A stretch of 64,000 nt of DNA, from NCBI GenBank assembly GCA_052090825.1, contig JBQDBK010000001.1:267041-331040 (forward strand). Direction: 5' to 3'. Shown piece after piece: positions 61,161-64,000 of this stretch. The translations under genes and the position numbers were made by a program. The notes under the pieces were generated by a model that saw only the letters and a list, made by a program, of their open reading frames with translations, did not search any database and was not told the DNA's origin. This DNA comes from JBQDBK01 sp052090825. Lineage in GTDB: Bacteria > Bacillota > Clostridia > Tissierellales > Peptoniphilaceae. The stretch's first letter is position 1. Each line of letters starts with the position of its first letter.

Positions 61161-62981
61161 TCAAATATTATTATGTTTTTTATAGAGTTCTAGCCAAAAT
61201 CTTGATGGTTGAAACTTCTTAGCCCAATTTCCTCTCTTAGTTGGTATATTATGAAGCTTTGAACGTATCATAATACAAGTTTTCCTAGCTCTACTAATAC
61301 AAACAAAACAAGTTCTTCGCTCTTCTGCTAGTCTTACCTTATCATCAACCGTCCTAAAATCCGGAAAATTACCTTCTTCCATCCCTAACATTACTACTAC
61401 TTCAAATTCAAGTCCTTTCGAACTATGTCTTGTTGTTATAGTAATTTGATTTTCAGGTTTACCTAATTTAGAAAAATCAGATATATTATAACTTTTATAT
61501 CCTTCTTCAGAGGAAACTTTCAACAGTCTTTCTAAGTTTTTAATCTCATCTGGATATATATCTGATTTTTCTAATAAAAGTGCTATATCTAATTCTACAA
61601 TAATATATTTCAACCAACTTTCTATACTATTTTTATATTTACAGCTATTTATTAATATATTATAAAGTTTTCTTTTTTCAATTATCCTATTTTCATCATT
61701 AAAATATTTGTCCTCTATATGGGTTGAATTTATTTTTTCCCAATAGCAATATATTTTATCATATGAAGTACTCACTTTATCAATAACCCATGAAGCACAA
61801 CTTTCTAACCACTTAACAAAGTCAGATCGTTCAAAATCATGTTTAGAAATATAGTATGGTATATTTGCTCTTTTAAGTTTTATAGCCAAGTTCTTAATAT
61901 CATTATTACCTTTTACAAGTATTGCAATTTCTTCTAAAGGTATATTTTTTTCTTGGAAAAATGGAATTATATTTTCTATACAATAATTATATTGTTCTTC
62001 TAGATCTTCTTCACAAGTAATAAAAATCAATTCTGCCTCTTCATCTTCTCTTGTAATAGCAGTATAATTTCTTTTTTCTTTTAGGATTAATTCTGAACTA
62101 TCAACAATACCTTGATTACTTCTATAATTATTTTTTAATTCTATAGGTATAATATCAGTACGTCTATATAATTCGTGTAAGTAATCAGGGATAGCCCCTG
62201 AAAACCCATAAATTGATTGGTCTGGATCCCCTACTGCATAAATTTTAATCTCTGTTGAAGTAAATAAGGATAATACCATCTCATGTAAAGGTCTACCTAA
62301 GTCCTGGTACTCATCGATTAAAACCCAAGGGAATTTAGCATTTAAGCATTTTCTTACATATTCTTGCTCTTGTATTAAGACTGTAGAGAACTTTATGATA
62401 CTTTCATAATCCATTAGACCTAGGTTATAAAGTCTTTCTTCATATTCTTGTGCTACTGTTAATGCAACATCATATGAGGGGACCTTAACATCACTCATTC
62501 CCTTAATATTCAATGTTCTTTCTTTGTCCATTTCAATAATTTTAACTCTTGTTTCTCCAAGACCTAGATCATTAACTACTTGATTAAATAGAGCCCTTTT
62601 CTTACTTTGAGAAATTATTTTTACAGGCATTGGAATTTTATAATCATATAAATGTGCAAAGCTGAACAAAATTTCTGACATGCAAAACGAGTGTACAGTT
62701 CCTAAAAATACATTTTCCCTCTCATTATAGCCAAGTCTATATAACCTATCTTTGAATTCTCTAGCTGCTTCTCTGCTAAATGTAATGCAAGCTAATCCTC
62801 TAGGTTCTTTAATTTTTTCTAATAATAAGTTCATTATCTTAATTGTTAATACAGTTGTTTTCCCGCTGCCTGGCCCAGCAATAACTACAGTACTGTCCTC
62901 ACTCCTATATGCCTTTAACTGACTCTCATCTTTTTTTATTTGATTAAGCTTTTCTAAATAATATCCCATATTATAATTCAT
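61161..62981 (-). CDS. UvrD/Rep-type helicase, GajB-like
   Basis: 606 residues of SF1A helicase. Walker A GPGSGKTT is at 36-43, DEYQD at 223-227, GDPDQSIYGFSGA follows, then TTRHSSKGLEFEVVV and CISRARK near the C-terminus, so all key motifs look intact. Its start overlaps the end of the OLD nuclease gene by 11 bases. OLD nuclease followed by UvrD helicase is the Gabija arrangement; this helicase is longer than typical GajB. Confidence 0.85.
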   Translation of the reverse strand: MNYNMGYYLEKLNQIKKDESQLKAYRSEDSTVVIAGPGSGKTTVLTIKIMNLLLEKIKEPRGLACITFSREAAREFKDRLYRLGYNERENVFLGTVHSFCMSEILFSFAHLYDYKIPMPVKIISQSKKRALFNQVVNDLGLGETRVKIIEMDKERTLNIKGMSDVKVPSYDVALTVAQEYEERLYNLGLMDYESIIKFSTVLIQEQEYVRKCLNAKFPWVLIDEYQDLGRPLHEMVLSLFTSTEIKIYAVGDPDQSIYGFSGAIPDYLHELYRRTDIIPIELKNNYRSNQGIVDSSELILKEKRNYTAITREDEEAELIFITCEEDLEEQYNYCIENIIPFFQEKNIPLEEIAILVKGNNDIKNLAIKLKRANIPYYISKHDFERSDFVKWLESCASWVIDKVSTSYDKIYCYWEKINSTHIEDKYFNDENRIIEKRKLYNILINSCKYKNSIESWLKYIIVELDIALLLEKSDIYPDEIKNLERLLKVSSEEGYKSYNISDFSKLGKPENQITITTRHSSKGLEFEVVVMLGMEEGNFPDFRTVDDKVRLAEERRTCFVCISRARKTCIMIRSKLHNIPTKRGNWAKKFQPSRFWLELYKKHNNI

Positions 62982-63975
62982 CTACCTTTGTATATATATC
63001 TTCTATAGCGTCGGAAATATATCCAGGAATATGTTCTTTTAAACATACTTGAGACATTCTTTGAGCAAATCTGCCTTTGCCAATTCCATTACCATCTATT
63101 TTTCTAAGACACTTCCAATAGTCACCATTTTCTAATTCTTCTTTAAAGTTTTTCTTTTGGATATTTCCTCCATCTGTTAATGTATCGAATAATTTTATTA
63201 TAATATTCTTTGAATTAATATCTTCTGCACATGCCTCCATCATATCCACTTCAAATGTATAATAGCCTACATAGAAACCTACATTTCTAAATAAGTTGTC
63301 TTGTTCTTGAAAATTATCTGGTATTTCATTATCTGGAATTATACCTAAGTCTAATATAATTTCTTTTATTATATCATGGCCTAAATACCCTAATTCTCTA
63401 TCATCTTCATCATTAATCATAGTATGGAATACTTTTTTTATCTTTCCTTTATCTAATTCTTTATAATAAAAGTCTCCATCTGTTATAACAACAAAAGGAA
63501 TTTCTAATTTCCTAAGTAGTTTTACATATGGTTTGAAATTAGTAGAGTTTATATTACACACAATTATTCCTTTCTCATCTAAAGGTTGTCCTAATAAGTC
63601 TGCGAATTTAGGAACTAAATATTCTTCTGTAATACCTTCAACAAGTATAACCCCTCTGCCCATATATATTTCTCCACGTTTAATGTCAATATATCTCTCA
63701 AGATCTGCCAATTCATTTTCTAATAAATTTAACTCTGTAGTTGTACTAATTTTTGTTCCTTCTTGTTTACTTCTATGTAAGTGCACAATTGATTTTATAG
63801 GTGATATTGAAGTAACATGTGTTGAATGTGTTGTCAATAAAACAGAGTTATTACTCTTTCTAATAACTTCTTTATAGATTAATCTTTGATATGTAGGATG
63901 TAAATGTGATTCTGGTTCTTCAATTGCTAAAATTGTTACACCATCATATCGGTAGATGTCAATATAGTTGACGCA
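62971..63975 (-). CDS. OLD-family ATPase/TOPRIM nuclease, GajA-like, N-terminus missing
   Basis: The open frame begins at 63975 after an in-frame stop (63976-63978), without a start codon, and encodes the end of the ABC-type ATPase (VTILAIEEPESHLHP, LLTTHSTHV) and then TOPRIM (VILVEGITEEYLVP; TDGD). Helical residues follow. A GajA-like protein should be about 250 residues longer at the N-terminus. All three minus-strand frames between 63976 and 64000 contain stops, so the gene is interrupted there or continues after a frameshift outside the window. Confidence 0.8.
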   Translation of the reverse strand, partial: CVNYIDIYRYDGVTILAIEEPESHLHPTYQRLIYKEVIRKSNNSVLLTTHSTHVTSISPIKSIVHLHRSKQEGTKISTTTELNLLENELADLERYIDIKRGEIYMGRGVILVEGITEEYLVPKFADLLGQPLDEKGIIVCNINSTNFKPYVKLLRKLEIPFVVITDGDFYYKELDKGKIKKVFHTMINDEDDRELGYLGHDIIKEIILDLGIIPDNEIPDNFQEQDNLFRNVGFYVGYYTFEVDMMEACAEDINSKNIIIKLFDTLTDGGNIQKKNFKEELENGDYWKCLRKIDGNGIGKGRFAQRMSQVCLKEHIPGYISDAIEDIYTKVDEL

Positions 63976-64000
63976 TTAATTTTAAATTAATTAATTATTT

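Noticed and set aside
1..64000. CRISPR array
   Set aside because: No regularly spaced direct repeats of 20-40 bases and no cas genes were seen.

Overview
The window comes from a very AT-rich (roughly 28-30% GC), strictly anaerobic-looking Firmicute. Low GC, the gene orders cmk-plsC-ispH, xseA-xseB-ispA-tlyA-recN and rnfCDGEAB, frequent TTG/GTG starts and strong AGGAGG ribosome binding sites point to Clostridia/Tissierellia, possibly Peptoniphilaceae. No rRNA or other marker fixes the genus.

Bases 1-32000 are dense core chromosome, almost all on the minus strand. In minus-strand order they hold: polA-coaE; the six-gene Rnf complex (ferredoxin:NAD oxidoreductase, an ion pump); a NusG-domain-II protein, an S-component-like transporter, maf, radC, an RNase E/G and an SGNH hydrolase leading into a small pilin-like operon; efp and an acidic CD1247-type protein; an Asp23 protein, nusB, xseA/B, a prenyl synthase, tlyA, recN, a Nudix hydrolase, two nucleoside phosphorylases, a membrane metalloprotease, scpA/B, rluB, mnmM and an HI0933-type flavoprotein; then cmk-plsC-ispH behind its own promoter and a terminator-like leader. 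A tRNA-Leu(CAA) lies at 31.9 kb.

Bases 32000-45600 are looser and partly decaying. Intact genes include a prolyl-tRNA editing protein, a secondary-alcohol-dehydrogenase-like enzyme, a CopB-type ATPase, a hydroxyisocaproate-dehydrogenase-like enzyme, a 3-hydroxyacyl-CoA-dehydrogenase-family enzyme and an ATC-hydrolase-like protein. Between them lie a K+ channel and a DUF5655 gene, each broken by one base in a T6 tract, and relics of an S41 peptidase, a methyltransferase and a relaxase.

Bases 45600-64000 are a defence-rich mobile region. It holds a type IIG-like restriction-methylation protein, relics of a conjugative element (SNF2-type helicase, OB-fold/SSB-like protein), a 1144-residue SIR2 protein, a large serine recombinase, ICE-type regulators (sigma-like factor, XRE repressor, ImmA-like protease) and a three-gene set of PD-(D/E)XK-like protein, UvrD helicase and OLD/TOPRIM nuclease that resembles Gabija with an added gene. 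Two diverged copies of the 3' end of an rlmD/rumA-like gene flank the SIR2 gene. Both copies begin at the same point (a shared CGTCTC), and the upstream one lies exactly where the recombinase gene ends. I read this as serial integration at a rumA-type attachment site, leaving the SIR2 gene as a recombinase-less, att-flanked passenger.
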